Shown here in pieces: positions 6,237 to 12,687 of a DNA stretch of 26,440 nucleotides. Every line of letters begins with the position of its first letter. Within the stretch, counting starts at the first letter, position 1. A model generated the notes under the pieces. It was given only the letters and a program-made list of their open reading frames with translations. It had not been told where the DNA came from and ran no database searches. A program made the position numbers and the translations under genes. The DNA comes from a virus, in IMG/VR virus record IMGVR_UViG_3300031576_000255, positions 1 to 26,440 of that record; one strand, given 5' to 3'.

Positions 6237-6409
6237 CGCTCACCTTCCCAGACGACGCCATGACGAGACGACACCAGACACCAGCGTGTTCGAGGTGCAG
6301 CCACGCGGAGCCAGAGATAAACGGCCTCCTCGAAACCTACGCCCAGGCCAACGACGCGATCTCGGTAGCGACGCCCGGCCCACTCCCACCACCATGTCTC
6401 ACGCTTCAT
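6233..6409 (-). CDS. Small Trp-rich hypothetical protein, 58 aa
   Basis: The frame opens MKRETWWWEWAGRRYRDRVV and ends HGVVWEGER, overlapping both neighbours by 4 bases (ATGA at each side). A GGAAGGTGGGG site precedes the ATG at 6409. The tight coupling supports a real gene. The family is not recognised; the many Trp and Arg residues suggest a small fold that binds a partner or nucleic acid. Confidence 0.6.
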   Translation of the reverse strand: MKRETWWWEWAGRRYRDRVVGLGVGFEEAVYLWLRVAAPRTRWCLVSSRHGVVWEGER

Positions 6410-6465
6410 CGCCCCACCTTCCCGAGCCGCGCAAGCTCCTCCAACCCGAGCACCTCAAGCCTCAT
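6406..6465 (-). CDS. Possible 19-residue coupled peptide
   Basis: ATG at 6465 has AGGGG five bases ahead, and the frame (MRLEVLGLEELARLGKVGR) ends in an ATGA overlap with the 58-residue gene. It may be a leader that couples translation rather than a functional peptide. It otherwise fills a 60-base interval. Confidence 0.35.
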   Translation of the reverse strand: MRLEVLGLEELARLGKVGR

Positions 6466-6524
6466 GGCATCCCCTTGACCAACTCACCGCTCGGACGCAT
6501 ACCCGTCGCCAGCCGGCATACGCT

Positions 6525-6740
6525 TCAGTCCTTCTCGATGAGTATCGACTTTACCAACGTTGCCGAGAGGAACATCAAGCACCACGCCTGACCCCACGTA
6601 ATCGGCGGCGCATGGAAGACCGCTGTGACGGCATAGTTCCAAGCCCACTCGACCGGGAAGGCAAGAACCAAGTTGAATACCGCAGCCCCTACCAGCACAG
6701 CCGTCAGCTTTCCTAGTCCAACAAAGAACTTCTCCGTCAT
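6525..6740 (-). CDS. Small membrane protein, 71 aa
   Basis: Two or three hydrophobic helices are visible: GLGKLTAVLVGAAVFNLVLA, then WAWNYAVTAVF, then GQAWCLMFLSATLVKSIL. The tail is polar. The ATG at 6740 overlaps the preceding stop by 4 bases. Similar small two-helix proteins with a P-x-I-T/S-x-x-Q-A segment between helices are common in phage early regions. Their function is not known to me. A holin is less likely because the lysis genes lie elsewhere. Confidence 0.72.
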   Translation of the reverse strand: MTEKFFVGLGKLTAVLVGAAVFNLVLAFPVEWAWNYAVTAVFHAPPITWGQAWCLMFLSATLVKSILIEKD

Positions 6741-6991
6741 GGCACACCCCCGATAGCCTGCCGCCAGTACTCATACGCTGCGTCAACCTTGCTCGCCACG
6801 GCCTCGAGCCGGCGCGGCACACCGTCAAACTCGTGGATCGCTCGCAGCACCAGCGGCAACGGAACACCTCGATCCATCCAGCGGCCTACGTTGTAGAACT
6901 CGGCGGATGACATGTCACGGTGCGTCTTCGCCTTGTACTGAAAGGCGGCCCAGACGGCTCGACTATACGAGATGCGCTGCTCGGGAGTCAC
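6737..6991 (-). CDS. Hypothetical helical protein of replication operon, 84 aa
   Basis: This soluble, mostly helical protein contains SAEFYNVGRWMDRGVPLPLV and LRAIHEF, the pattern of small phage proteins that follow a DnaT/DnaD-like gene. It overlaps its neighbours by 4 bases on each side, so it probably works with the replication initiator-like protein upstream. A helicase-loader helper role is possible, but no ATPase motif is present. The family is not named with confidence. Confidence 0.7.
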   Translation of the reverse strand: MTPEQRISYSRAVWAAFQYKAKTHRDMSSAEFYNVGRWMDRGVPLPLVLRAIHEFDGVPRRLEAVASKVDAAYEYWRQAIGGVP

Positions 6992-7479
6992 CCTTCGGCC
7001 CCGGGCTCACGAACGGCCGCATCGAAGGAGTGCACTGAGCACGTCGAGCGGCCGCCAGAAGCCACGATGGCCTCGGCTCCACACCCTGGCTCGTCGCAAA
7101 TCGCGGGCGGTTTACTCGCGGCGGCCTTCTTGTTCTTCATATACTTCAACTGGCGCTCAACTGCCATTTCCTTCGATGCGAGACGGCGATATTTCGCATG
7201 CGACACGACGCGCCACGTTCCTTCCTCGGTGTGCTCAATTCTTCGCCCGTCAGCTTCTTTGTTCCTTGACCACGGATCAGGATTTGATAGAATCTCAAAA
7301 GCCTTCGCGGCGCGTTCATTGCTGATTCGCATGACGCTCGCAACGTAGGGCACGGTCAGCTTGCTTTCACCGCAGCGGTCTGCGCTTGCTATCAACAGCG
7401 CAAGGACCGCAACGACATCCGGGCCCTCTGAGAGCACGCTGCTACTCAGCAGGTTGTCATCCAAAGGATTCCAAGCCAA
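6988..7479 (-). CDS. Phage DnaT/DnaD-like winged-helix replication protein, 163 aa, TTG start
   Basis: The N-terminus (L)AWNPLDDNLLSSSVLSEG and the later PDPWSRNKEADGRRIEHTEEG and WRVVSHAKYR match a frequent phage replication-module family. Members open MA.W..LFDSI..SSVW and carry a winged-helix-like domain with an EPDPYSRSPE.GRRI signature. A zinc-finger-like tail (CDEPGC to C-S-V-H) follows. The frame also has an ATG at 7527, but the TTG at 7479 is preceded by GGAGGAGAGG and matches the family's usual beginning. I therefore infer a TTG start and 163 residues. The likely role is loading or positioning replication proteins at the phage origin. It is first in its operon. Confidence 0.75.
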   Translation of the reverse strand: MAWNPLDDNLLSSSVLSEGPDVVAVLALLIASADRCGESKLTVPYVASVMRISNERAAKAFEILSNPDPWSRNKEADGRRIEHTEEGTWRVVSHAKYRRLASKEMAVERQLKYMKNKKAAASKPPAICDEPGCGAEAIVASGGRSTCSVHSFDAAVREPGAEG

Positions 7480-7541
7480 ACGTCCTCTCCTCCACAGCAA
7501 AGAAGAAGAAAGCAAAGAGCGCGTCATCGAGCATCAACCCA

Positions 7542-7556
7542 CGTCAAGTTGTGACG
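7542..7556. promoter_or_regulatory. Palindrome CGTCA-AGTTG-TGACG
   Basis: Perfect 5-base arms lie about 10 bp downstream of the -10 box of the candidate replication promoter. This is a good place for a repressor or roadblock. It is similar to the palindrome at 2009-2023. Confidence 0.45.
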
Positions 7557-7565
7557 CCTAGCCAT

Positions 7566-7595
7566 AGTTTAGCGTCAACGAGTGATGCCTGTCAA
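7566..7595 (-). promoter_or_regulatory. Candidate promoter for the replication operon
   Basis: TTGACA (7590-7595) and TAAACT (7566-7571) on the minus strand, with an 18-bp spacer. The -10 box matches consensus at four of six bases. The position, upstream of the TTG at 7479 and downstream of the methyltransferase stop, fits. It is weaker than the other four promoters and may need an activator. Confidence 0.42.
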
Positions 7596-7645
7596 GTGTT
7601 TGTCACTGCCTGTCAGCGGATGACGGCTGCTGACGCTCGGCTGAC
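7591..7645. promoter_or_regulatory. Symmetric phased array of six GTCA/TGAC half-sites
   Basis: GTCA begins at 7591, 7602 and 7612; TGAC begins at 7621, 7631 and 7642. The three pairs share one exact centre at 7618, with neighbouring starts 9-11 bp apart, about one helical turn. The first GTCA is inside the -35 box of the candidate promoter at 7566-7595. It looks like a binding platform for an oligomeric regulator; no protein can be assigned. Confidence 0.5.
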
Positions 7646-7652
7646 GGCCGGC

Positions 7653-8717
7653 TCACGGTTCCGCCTCTGCGAACAGCGGGCCAGCGATCCGGCGCCGAGC
7701 CATCGCTACGTACTCGGAATTCAGCTCGCAGCCGATGAACCAGAAGCCCTCTGCGAGCGCCGCGATGCCGGTTGAGCCACTGCCGCAGAAGGGGTCAAGC
7801 ACGATGCCTCCTGGCGGTGTCACGAGCCGGCAGAGCCACCGCATGAGGTCCACTGGCTTCACGGTCGGGTGCGCGTTCTTGCCCGCGTAGTGGCGCTCGC
7901 CGCTTGCTGCCTTCGCGGTGTAGAAAAAGCGCGAGGCGCCACCAAGCATCACGGCGGCATCCTCGTCTAGCACCACGTTCGCGGGCCAGCGGCCGAGGTC
8001 GTCCTTCGCCTCGGTGCGCTTGCCGTTCAGGCCGTCTCCAAAAGCCGAGACCGTTGAGTGGTCAGCACCATCGCGCAAGCCGGCAAAAACGTGGCCGCCG
8101 CCGGTCCCGATCCGGCATCCGTCCACGTTGAGCACCCCCGTCCTGTGCGCGAGCACGTTCGCCGCGACGGGTCCGGCGAGCGGCTTGCGGGCGAGGATGA
8201 TCGGCTCCCACGCGGGCTTGAGGGCTGTGCCCATTCCTTGCAAGGCGGCGGCGGCGGCGGCGGTTACAGGTTCGCTGGAGTAGGTCGGCACCGAAGTCAA
8301 ACCCTTGCCGCTACGCGAGGCGTAGTCACCGCCGCGCATGTCGTTCATGCGCCGATGGCCGACGGGCTTGGTACGCTGTCCTGCCGCTCGATCTACGGCC
8401 TTGCTCACGTCAAGCGACTTCGGGAAACCTGAGCCGTAGAGCCAGCACAGACAGTCGCGGATCTCCCAGCCTGCATCCTCCATAGCGCAAGTAAGCCGGT
8501 GATAAGTGCGCGTCCCGCCAAAGGCGAGTAGATGCGCGCCGGGCTTCGCAACGCGCAACGCCTCGACCCAGAACGGCTCTCCCGGCACGCCGTGATCCCA
8601 TTCCTTGCCCATGAACGCGAGGCCATAGGGCGGGTCAGTCACGATGGCGTCCACGCTCGCCGGCTCCATGGCAGCCATCAACTCCCGGCAATCGCCCTGC
8701 CGGATGTCAGGCTTCAC
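7653..8717 (-). CDS. Orphan DNA methyltransferase (beta-class amino-methylase), 354 aa
   Basis: DPPY (motif IV) is at about residues 28-31 and the SAM-binding DPFCGSGST (motif I) at about 309-317, so the order is that of beta-class N4-cytosine or N6-adenine methyltransferases. The 270 residues between hold the target-recognition region, including a run of six Ala coded by a (GCG)n repeat. Family-typical GLAFMGKEWD and NAHPTVKPVDLM segments are present. The start is taken as the GTG at 8717 (MKPDIRQGDC), as the frame has no start codon between there and the previous gene's stop at 8767. No restriction enzyme is adjacent, so it probably protects phage DNA from host restriction or marks it. The target base is not predictable here. 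Confidence 0.9.
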   Translation of the reverse strand: MKPDIRQGDCRELMAAMEPASVDAIVTDPPYGLAFMGKEWDHGVPGEPFWVEALRVAKPGAHLLAFGGTRTYHRLTCAMEDAGWEIRDCLCWLYGSGFPKSLDVSKAVDRAAGQRTKPVGHRRMNDMRGGDYASRSGKGLTSVPTYSSEPVTAAAAAALQGMGTALKPAWEPIILARKPLAGPVAANVLAHRTGVLNVDGCRIGTGGGHVFAGLRDGADHSTVSAFGDGLNGKRTEAKDDLGRWPANVVLDEDAAVMLGGASRFFYTAKAASGERHYAGKNAHPTVKPVDLMRWLCRLVTPPGGIVLDPFCGSGSTGIAALAEGFWFIGCELNSEYVAMARRRIAGPLFAEAEP

Positions 8718-8766
8718 GGCCGGCCTGCCTGGACTTGGCGCTGCTGCCGCGCACGCGGACGGGAGA

Positions 8767-9141
8767 TCATGCGGGCGGCTCCCCCAAGACGTACATGGCA
8801 TGATGCTCGATACGCTTTGCCACGATACGGTGCCCCTCCCGCCGGAGCTCGGCTAGGCGACTGCTGAAACCGGACCCACCAATCATCATCAGCTCAAACG
8901 TCGGAGTCGGTCCCATTTTCAGACGGGCCAGGATCGCCGCACGCTGCCCCTGACGATAGTTCTCCTGTGCCGAGGCGGTCGGCGTCCACTCCAGCCTGGG
9001 CGTCAGTGTGGCCTCGTACAATCGATCAGAAGGCCCCTGCACGCCCGCCTCTGCCCACGGACTCTCCTGCGACGGCTCACGGGCCGCCAAGGCGTCCTGC
9101 GGCTCTCTAGGAGCGGAAGTCCGGATTCTGGACTGGTTCAC
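8767..9141 (-). CDS. Phage HTH-domain protein, 124 aa, GTG start
   Basis: The C-terminal half, AAILARLKMGPTPTFELMMI plus GGSGFSSRLAELRREGHRIV, is the compact winged-HTH of small phage proteins with a T..EL..IGG..F..RI.ELR..GH.I pattern. The N-terminal half is polar and likely disordered. GGAGGAG lies five bases before the GTG at 9141, which overlaps the previous stop (GTGA). It probably binds DNA or a replication partner. A regulatory role is possible, but proteins of this family usually sit in early operons without known function. Confidence 0.72.
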   Translation of the reverse strand: MNQSRIRTSAPREPQDALAAREPSQESPWAEAGVQGPSDRLYEATLTPRLEWTPTASAQENYRQGQRAAILARLKMGPTPTFELMMIGGSGFSSRLAELRREGHRIVAKRIEHHAMYVLGEPPA

Positions 9142-9341
9142 TTCAACTCCTCCTGGGCGATCCGTACCGTTGGGCAGGGCCACTTCCAACCAGTCACACA
9201 TTCGGCGCAATGCCCATTCGCCTCACGGTGAACCTCCAGCACACGCTGGGCGAAGCGCAGGATGGCATCAAGATCCTCCGTGCTCTCTGTGCCAGCCTCA
9301 ACATCCGACCTGATCGCGTCCAGCCGCTCCATCGGCGTCAT
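9138..9341 (-). CDS. Small CxxC phage protein, 67 aa
   Basis: ATG at 9341 overlaps the previous stop (ATGA). A helical N-terminus (MTPMERLDAIRSDVEAG) leads to HCAECVTGWKWPCPTVRIA, a short Cys-x-x-Cys plus WPC-x-T cluster seen in many phage early proteins. It could hold a metal ion with the nearby His. The function is unknown. Confidence 0.7.
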   Translation of the reverse strand: MTPMERLDAIRSDVEAGTESTEDLDAILRFAQRVLEVHREANGHCAECVTGWKWPCPTVRIAQEELK

Positions 9342-9514
9342 CGCGTAACTCCGTAGAACAACTCGCACTTCTTGTGTTCCAAAGCCTGTCGGATTGCCTG
9401 TTGTGCATCATAGATCGCCCTACCAGGCAGACCACGCTTCAGAACCTCGACCCGATCCTTATAAGGCAGTTCGTTCCAAACCAACAGAAGCAAGACAGCA
9501 TCCATCTGCGTCAT
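9338..9514 (-). CDS. Hypothetical protein, 58 aa
   Basis: MTQMDAVLLLLVWNELPYKD opens the protein, and a helical remainder ends HKKCELFYGVTR. The ATG at 9514 overlaps the preceding stop, and the stop overlaps the next start, so it is part of a coupled chain. A strong GGAGGAGAGGCG site lies upstream. The family is not recognised. The N-terminal hydrophobic stretch is interrupted by Asn and Pro, so a membrane helix is unlikely. Confidence 0.65.
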   Translation of the reverse strand: MTQMDAVLLLLVWNELPYKDRVEVLKRGLPGRAIYDAQQAIRQALEHKKCELFYGVTR

Positions 9515-9606
9515 CGTCGCCTCTCCTCCCACAGCAGCAGCACCGTGGCCCCTACCCCAAGCACCAAGGCGACAAGCTTCAACGCCAGCAGCGTCACCTC
9601 AGTCAT
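9511..9606 (-). CDS. Single-pass membrane micro-protein, 31 aa
   Basis: The frame begins MTEVTLLALKLVALVLGVGA, followed by TVLLLWEERRR: one long hydrophobic helix with a basic cytoplasmic end. ATGA overlaps on both sides couple it to the NinB-like gene and the 58-residue gene. Its RBS-containing 3' end (GGAGGAGAGG) also serves the next gene. It has no known family. Confidence 0.55.
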   Translation of the reverse strand: MTEVTLLALKLVALVLGVGATVLLLWEERRR

Positions 9607-10016
9607 GCCGGCTCCGGCAGCACAACCACCATACCTAGCAGCTTGCCCGTCGCGCAGCCCTCCTTGATCCAGTCCATGTACTTGCTAAACTGCTCCTGCT
9701 CCACCACCGTCGAAGGCTCGTCCTCGAACAGCTTGTCCCCCATCAGCACGTACTGTGGCTCGAGCACCCCGACCCTGACAGCCTCGCGCTTCAAGGCCAG
9801 GTGAATCGTCTCGGGATCGTTCCCCGTCTCCGCTGCGATGGCCCCGTAGATCCCGGACCAGAGGAACCGGTTGCTGTTCGAGCTCCGAATCCTCGGGGCC
9901 GGGTCACGGTGGATCTCTACCCACGCTTCCTTGCCGCGCCAGCGACGTAGCCGCTCCCCGGCATACACCGGGATCAGGAGCAGATCGTCCGTGACTCGGC
10001 AGAGGAAGCGGGCCAT
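9603..10016 (-). CDS. NinB-like recombination protein (tentative), 137 aa
   Basis: The RSSNSNRFLWSGIYGAIAAE segment resembles the RSxxQNRxxW motif of NinB/ORF-type phage recombination proteins. The later ETIHLALKREAV, STVVEQEQFSKYMDWIKEG and a Pro-rich end follow the same order as in that family. Lambda NinB (Orf) binds ssDNA and SSB and helps RecA-like loading. The neighbouring ssDNA-binding-like gene (10417-10887) fits a recombination or replication-fork role. Similarity is read by eye and moderate. Confidence 0.6.
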   Translation of the reverse strand: MARFLCRVTDDLLLIPVYAGERLRRWRGKEAWVEIHRDPAPRIRSSNSNRFLWSGIYGAIAAETGNDPETIHLALKREAVRVGVLEPQYVLMGDKLFEDEPSTVVEQEQFSKYMDWIKEGCATGKLLGMVVVLPEPA

Positions 10017-10018
10017 GA

Positions 10019-10420
10019 CTAGAAGGCCTTTCTGTGATGTTCACGGTGATGCTTCACGCAGAGCCATCGAACATCCAGCGGCCTTGAGTAGTCATGATGG
10101 TGAGCCTGGGTCTCTACCATTCCGCAAACTTCACAGGACTGTCGCGCTAGTCTGCCGTCCCTGATTGCCGACCAGGTAATGTTGTGCGCTCTGCGCTTCT
10201 CTGGGTTTCTCTTGTGCCACGGAACATCATAGATGGGCCGCGTTCGTGGTCGCCGCTTTCGATCGTAAGCACGGTAAGCTTCGATGCTCTCTGATCGATT
10301 CCTTCGCACGTCCAGTTTCGTACAGGCCTTGCACTTCCCGAGATGGCCATCCTTCATCTCGGGATGACGGTAGAACTCCTCCAGCTGGAGGGTCCTACCG
10401 CACTTGAAACACGCCTTCAT
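10019..10420 (-). CDS. HNH endonuclease-like zinc protein, 133 aa
   Basis: Two Cys pairs near the start (CFKCGRTLQLEEFYRHPEMK, then CKACTK) form a zinc ribbon common in phage HNH proteins. The C-terminal core has CEVCG, AHHHDYSRPLDVRWLCVKHH and a final HH. These are HNH-type histidines and Cys ligands with the typical R-W-L-C-K-H-H ending. It may be a freestanding HNH endonuclease or a DNA-packaging or recombination helper. It follows the ssDNA-binding-like gene with a 4-base overlap. A basic, poorly conserved stretch (about residues 38-90) links the two zinc parts. Confidence 0.75.
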   Translation of the reverse strand: MKACFKCGRTLQLEEFYRHPEMKDGHLGKCKACTKLDVRRNRSESIEAYRAYDRKRRPRTRPIYDVPWHKRNPEKRRAHNITWSAIRDGRLARQSCEVCGMVETQAHHHDYSRPLDVRWLCVKHHREHHRKAF

Positions 10421-10887
10421 GCGAGCAGTCCGAGTCCGGACAACACCAGTCCAGTCAGAGGAGCCAGGTACGCGACAAACGGCACGCCATCGTCATCCTC
10501 GCTCGGCTCCTGCTCCCGCTCCACAGGCCGCTCCGCTGGCCGCTGCGGCTCTGGCCTCGGCTTCGCCTTGAAGATCGAGGTCTTGTCTGGCGGATCGACC
10601 CGGATGCAGTCCACCCGCTTGCCCTGGAAGTCCGTCCTGCTCGGGAACAGGGTGATGCTCACGCCTTTCCAGTCGTCCGTCTCGTCGCTTCCGGTCAGGC
10701 CCCAGATCGCGTTCGAATTCGTCTTGTTGAGCACGAGTCCGCGATCCTTGCCTCGGAAATGGACAACGGGCTTCGTGTCGCCTCCGATGTCCTCCATCTC
10801 CACCTTCTCGATCACCACCTGGACGCGCCGGCCTTGAAGGTCAGCAGCCTTCAGATAGTTTCCGGGGAACGCCGTCCCGATCTTCAT
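10417..10887 (-). CDS. Phage early protein, likely ssDNA-binding-like, 156 aa
   Basis: The segment YLKAADLQGRRVQVVIEKVE, then KPVVHFRGKDRGLVLNKTN, ETDDWKG and FQGKRVDCIRV are the signature blocks of a widespread phage early family. It is predicted to be all-beta and OB-like, and often neighbours exonuclease or recombination genes. I do not know a proven function; ssDNA binding is inference from fold pattern and context. An acidic Pro-rich linker (about residues 112-138) leads to a hydrophobic tail (PFVAYLAPLTGLVLSGLGLL). The tail could touch the membrane, which is unusual for this family. Confidence 0.68.
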   Translation of the reverse strand: MKIGTAFPGNYLKAADLQGRRVQVVIEKVEMEDIGGDTKPVVHFRGKDRGLVLNKTNSNAIWGLTGSDETDDWKGVSITLFPSRTDFQGKRVDCIRVDPPDKTSIFKAKPRPEPQRPAERPVEREQEPSEDDDGVPFVAYLAPLTGLVLSGLGLLA

Positions 10888-11129
10888 TTCTCACCCCTCA
10901 TTCCCTTGAAAATGTCCTCGCCCATCTTGACCGGCCCGAATCCACGTTTCCTCCGCGCCAGCAGCCGCCGCCCCTCACGCATCCACGTCAGACGATGCTG
11001 AGCCTCACGCCCAGCCTTGCATGTCGGGCAGAAACCCGCATAGACCGGCTGCACCGAGTCGTCCCACTTCCAGACGAGCCCAACACGCACCCGACCGCAA
11101 TCGGAGCACTGCGGAATCCGTTCAGGCAT
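10884..11129 (-). CDS. Zinc-ribbon protein, 81 aa
   Basis: CSDC and CPTC lie 27 residues apart, followed by a very basic tail (RREGRR-like and LLARRKRGFGP). It is a likely nucleic-acid-binding ribbon. The ATG at 11129 lies in the string AATGCCTGA, so it overlaps the previous stop by eight bases; AGGTG precedes it. The same overlap arrangement occurs at 12895-12902. An upstream GTG/ATG (11162) would overlap more of the preceding gene and is less likely. Confidence 0.7.
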   Translation of the reverse strand: MPERIPQCSDCGRVRVGLVWKWDDSVQPVYAGFCPTCKAGREAQHRLTWMREGRRLLARRKRGFGPVKMGEDIFKGMRGEK

Positions 11130-11436
11130 TTGAGCACCTAGCGCACCAGCCGCCCAACTCACTCACCTCGGGCCGGCTGCTACCGCAGTTCATGCAGGCC
11201 TTGCCACTGGATACCGAGAAGCTCACGTCCTCGGAGTGGCCGTCCGTCTGAAGCCGCTCCCTGATCGCTGCCGCAATGAGCCCGCCAGCCCCAGGCTCCG
11301 GAAGCTCCGAGTACGGCACCAGCCTCGGCTTCCAGTCCAACGATTCGAGCGGACGCCCGCGCTGCGCGGACCACTGCGAAGCGAGCATATCCAGTTCCGT
11401 AGGGTCGAGTACGCTGCCCGTAGATCGGTGCCTCAT
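11122..11436 (-). CDS. Hypothetical protein with C-terminal zinc ribbon, 104 aa
   Basis: [20 protein letters not shown] opens the protein. A Pro/Glu-rich middle and a C-terminal CMNC...CARC zinc ribbon follow. The alternative ATG at 11454 would add MPRGES. I chose 11436 because it has GGGGAGAA upstream and a duplicated copy of the gene's start (11929-11955) begins at this ATG. A role in DNA or RNA binding is suggested only by the ribbon. The gene lies in the chain of small early genes. Confidence 0.66.
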   Translation of the reverse strand: MRHRSTGSVLDPTELDMLASQWSAQRGRPLESLDWKPRLVPYSELPEPGAGGLIAAAIRERLQTDGHSEDVSFSVSSGKACMNCGSSRPEVSELGGWCARCSNA

Positions 11437-11438
11437 GG
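11412..11438. repeat. 27-bp direct repeat, copy A (start of 104-aa gene)
   Basis: This copy covers the start codon and first codons (MRHRSTGS) of the gene at 11122-11436 and is identical base for base to 11929-11955, 517 bp away. Confidence 0.95.
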
Positions 11439-11453
11439 ATTCTCCCCTCGGCA

Positions 11454-11918
11454 TCACTTGCTCCCCTCGCTCGCCTTCACCAACGCCTCTAACATCGGCT
11501 TTAGGGCAGCCTCGACATCCGGTCGCTTCCCTGCCTTCAAAGCCTCTATGGCTTTGAGCCACTCCTCATCCGGATTGCGCTTTTGCTGAAGACCCTCAAT
11601 TAGAGGCTTGGCTTCGTCCGGTACGCAGAAAAAAACCGTGGCGTAGGTGCAATCGAAGTCGCCATCTTCATCCGAGAGATACAACGGATGAGCAGGAAGC
11701 TTCTTCCTAATGACACAGCCTGGACACGAACAATCGGGCGAGCCCTCGTTCCAGCACTCACGGTTTCCGCCGCCATTGCGGGTGTAGATGGCGATCTTCC
11801 CGTCCTCCGTTACCCAGGCGTCACGGAAGCGGCCGACATCATCGCGGGTCAGGTTAAGGATGCCCAGAAGGAAATCTGCTGCGGCGTTCTCGCCATAGAC
11901 GATGTTGTAGAGACTCAT
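11454..11918 (-). CDS. Hypothetical early protein, 154 aa
   Basis: The protein begins MSLYNIVYGENAAADFLLGI, has an N-R-E-C-W ... D-C-S-C-P-G-C cysteine cluster and then EDGDFDCTYATVFF. A helical tail contains two AALKP/AIEALKAGK stretches. This matches a conserved phage/plasmid hypothetical family that I know only as uncharacterised. GGAGGG lies upstream of the ATG at 11918. Its stop shares a base with the alternative start of the next gene. It may bind metal through the Cys cluster. Function unknown. Confidence 0.72.
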   Translation of the reverse strand: MSLYNIVYGENAAADFLLGILNLTRDDVGRFRDAWVTEDGKIAIYTRNGGGNRECWNEGSPDCSCPGCVIRKKLPAHPLYLSDEDGDFDCTYATVFFCVPDEAKPLIEGLQQKRNPDEEWLKAIEALKAGKRPDVEAALKPMLEALVKASEGSK

Positions 11919-11928
11919 CCTTGCCCTC

Positions 11929-11955
11929 CGCTGCCCGTAGATCGGTGCCTCATGG
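11929..11955. repeat. 27-bp direct repeat, copy B
   Basis: This copy lies at the junction of the pentapeptide gene and the 154-residue gene. It makes a 12-codon reading frame (11915-11953) that begins MRHRSTGS, like the 104-residue protein, and ends in an ATGA overlap with the next start. It looks like a relic of a duplication or a copied translation-start module. Confidence 0.9.
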
Positions 11956-12687
11956 GTGGTTCTCGGCCTCAATTCGCTGCAAATAAAAGTGAATGCCGTC
12001 GCCACACTCCTTCGTCCAGTCATCATCCCACTTGTCTGGCCGCACCGTCTCGCCCTTGACGTAGTAAAAGCCCTTGGCGTAAAGGCTCTCGGCCTTCGTG
12101 TCTGGTGGAAACGTCGCCATGACAATCGCCGCTTCCGCGCGACACTTCCGACCGAACGCATGTGATCGCCGCGCCTTTTGTGGGATGAGAAGCTGGACAA
12201 TCACGCCATCTCTGCACTTCTTCCACCCGATCAGGTCGCCCTCAGGCAAGATGCGCGTCCGCGCGATGGCGAGAGCGGTGCCTTTGGCGCCGTGCAGGTC
12301 GGTGTTGTTCAGGTCGGCGTTGTTCAGGTTGGCGTTGTTCAGGTCGGCGTTGCTCAGGTTGGCGTTGTTCAGGTTGGCGTTGCTCAGGTTGGCGCGGCGC
12401 AGGTTGGCGCTGCTCAGGTTAGCGTTGTTCAGGTCGGCGTTGTTCAGGTCGGCGTTGCTCAGGTTGGCGCCGTTCAGGTTGGCGCTGCTCAGGTTAGCGT
12501 TGCTCAGGTTAGTGCTGCTCAGGTCAGCGCTGCTCAGGTTGGCGTTGTTCAGGTTGGCGCGGCGCAGGTTGGCGCCGCGCAGGTTGGCGCGCCCGCCGCA
12601 GTTATTGTTTCGCAGCCACCACACATGCTGCTCCAGAATCTCGCTCCACTCGTCAGCGGTCGGCGTCTTGTCTACCCAGTTGCTCAT
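11950..12687 (-). CDS. Pentapeptide-repeat protein with C-terminal conserved domain, 245 aa
   Basis: About 20 A(N/D)LxxA-type pentapeptide units (about residues 33-134) should form a right-handed quadrilateral beta helix. A C-terminal domain follows with [19 protein letters not shown] and [19 protein letters not shown], resembling the DUF5758-type domain found after pentapeptides. Pentapeptide proteins can mimic DNA (for example gyrase-protecting Qnr/MfpA), and in phages an anti-restriction or gyrase-related role would be possible; neither is shown here. The repeat DNA has a 15-bp period (about 12290-12590). The gene overlaps the one upstream by 4 bases. Confidence 0.82.
   Translation of the reverse strand: MSNWVDKTPTADEWSEILEQHVWWLRNNNCGGRANLRGANLRRANLNNANLSSADLSSTNLSNANLSSANLNGANLSNADLNNADLNNANLSSANLRRANLSNANLNNANLSNADLNNANLNNADLNNTDLHGAKGTALAIARTRILPEGDLIGWKKCRDGVIVQLLIPQKARRSHAFGRKCRAEAAIVMATFPPDTKAESLYAKGFYYVKGETVRPDKWDDDWTKECGDGIHFYLQRIEAENHP

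Noticed and set aside
12290-12590. Regular short repeats resembling a CRISPR array
   Set aside because: The period is 15 bp with no unique spacers; it is coding DNA for pentapeptide units.
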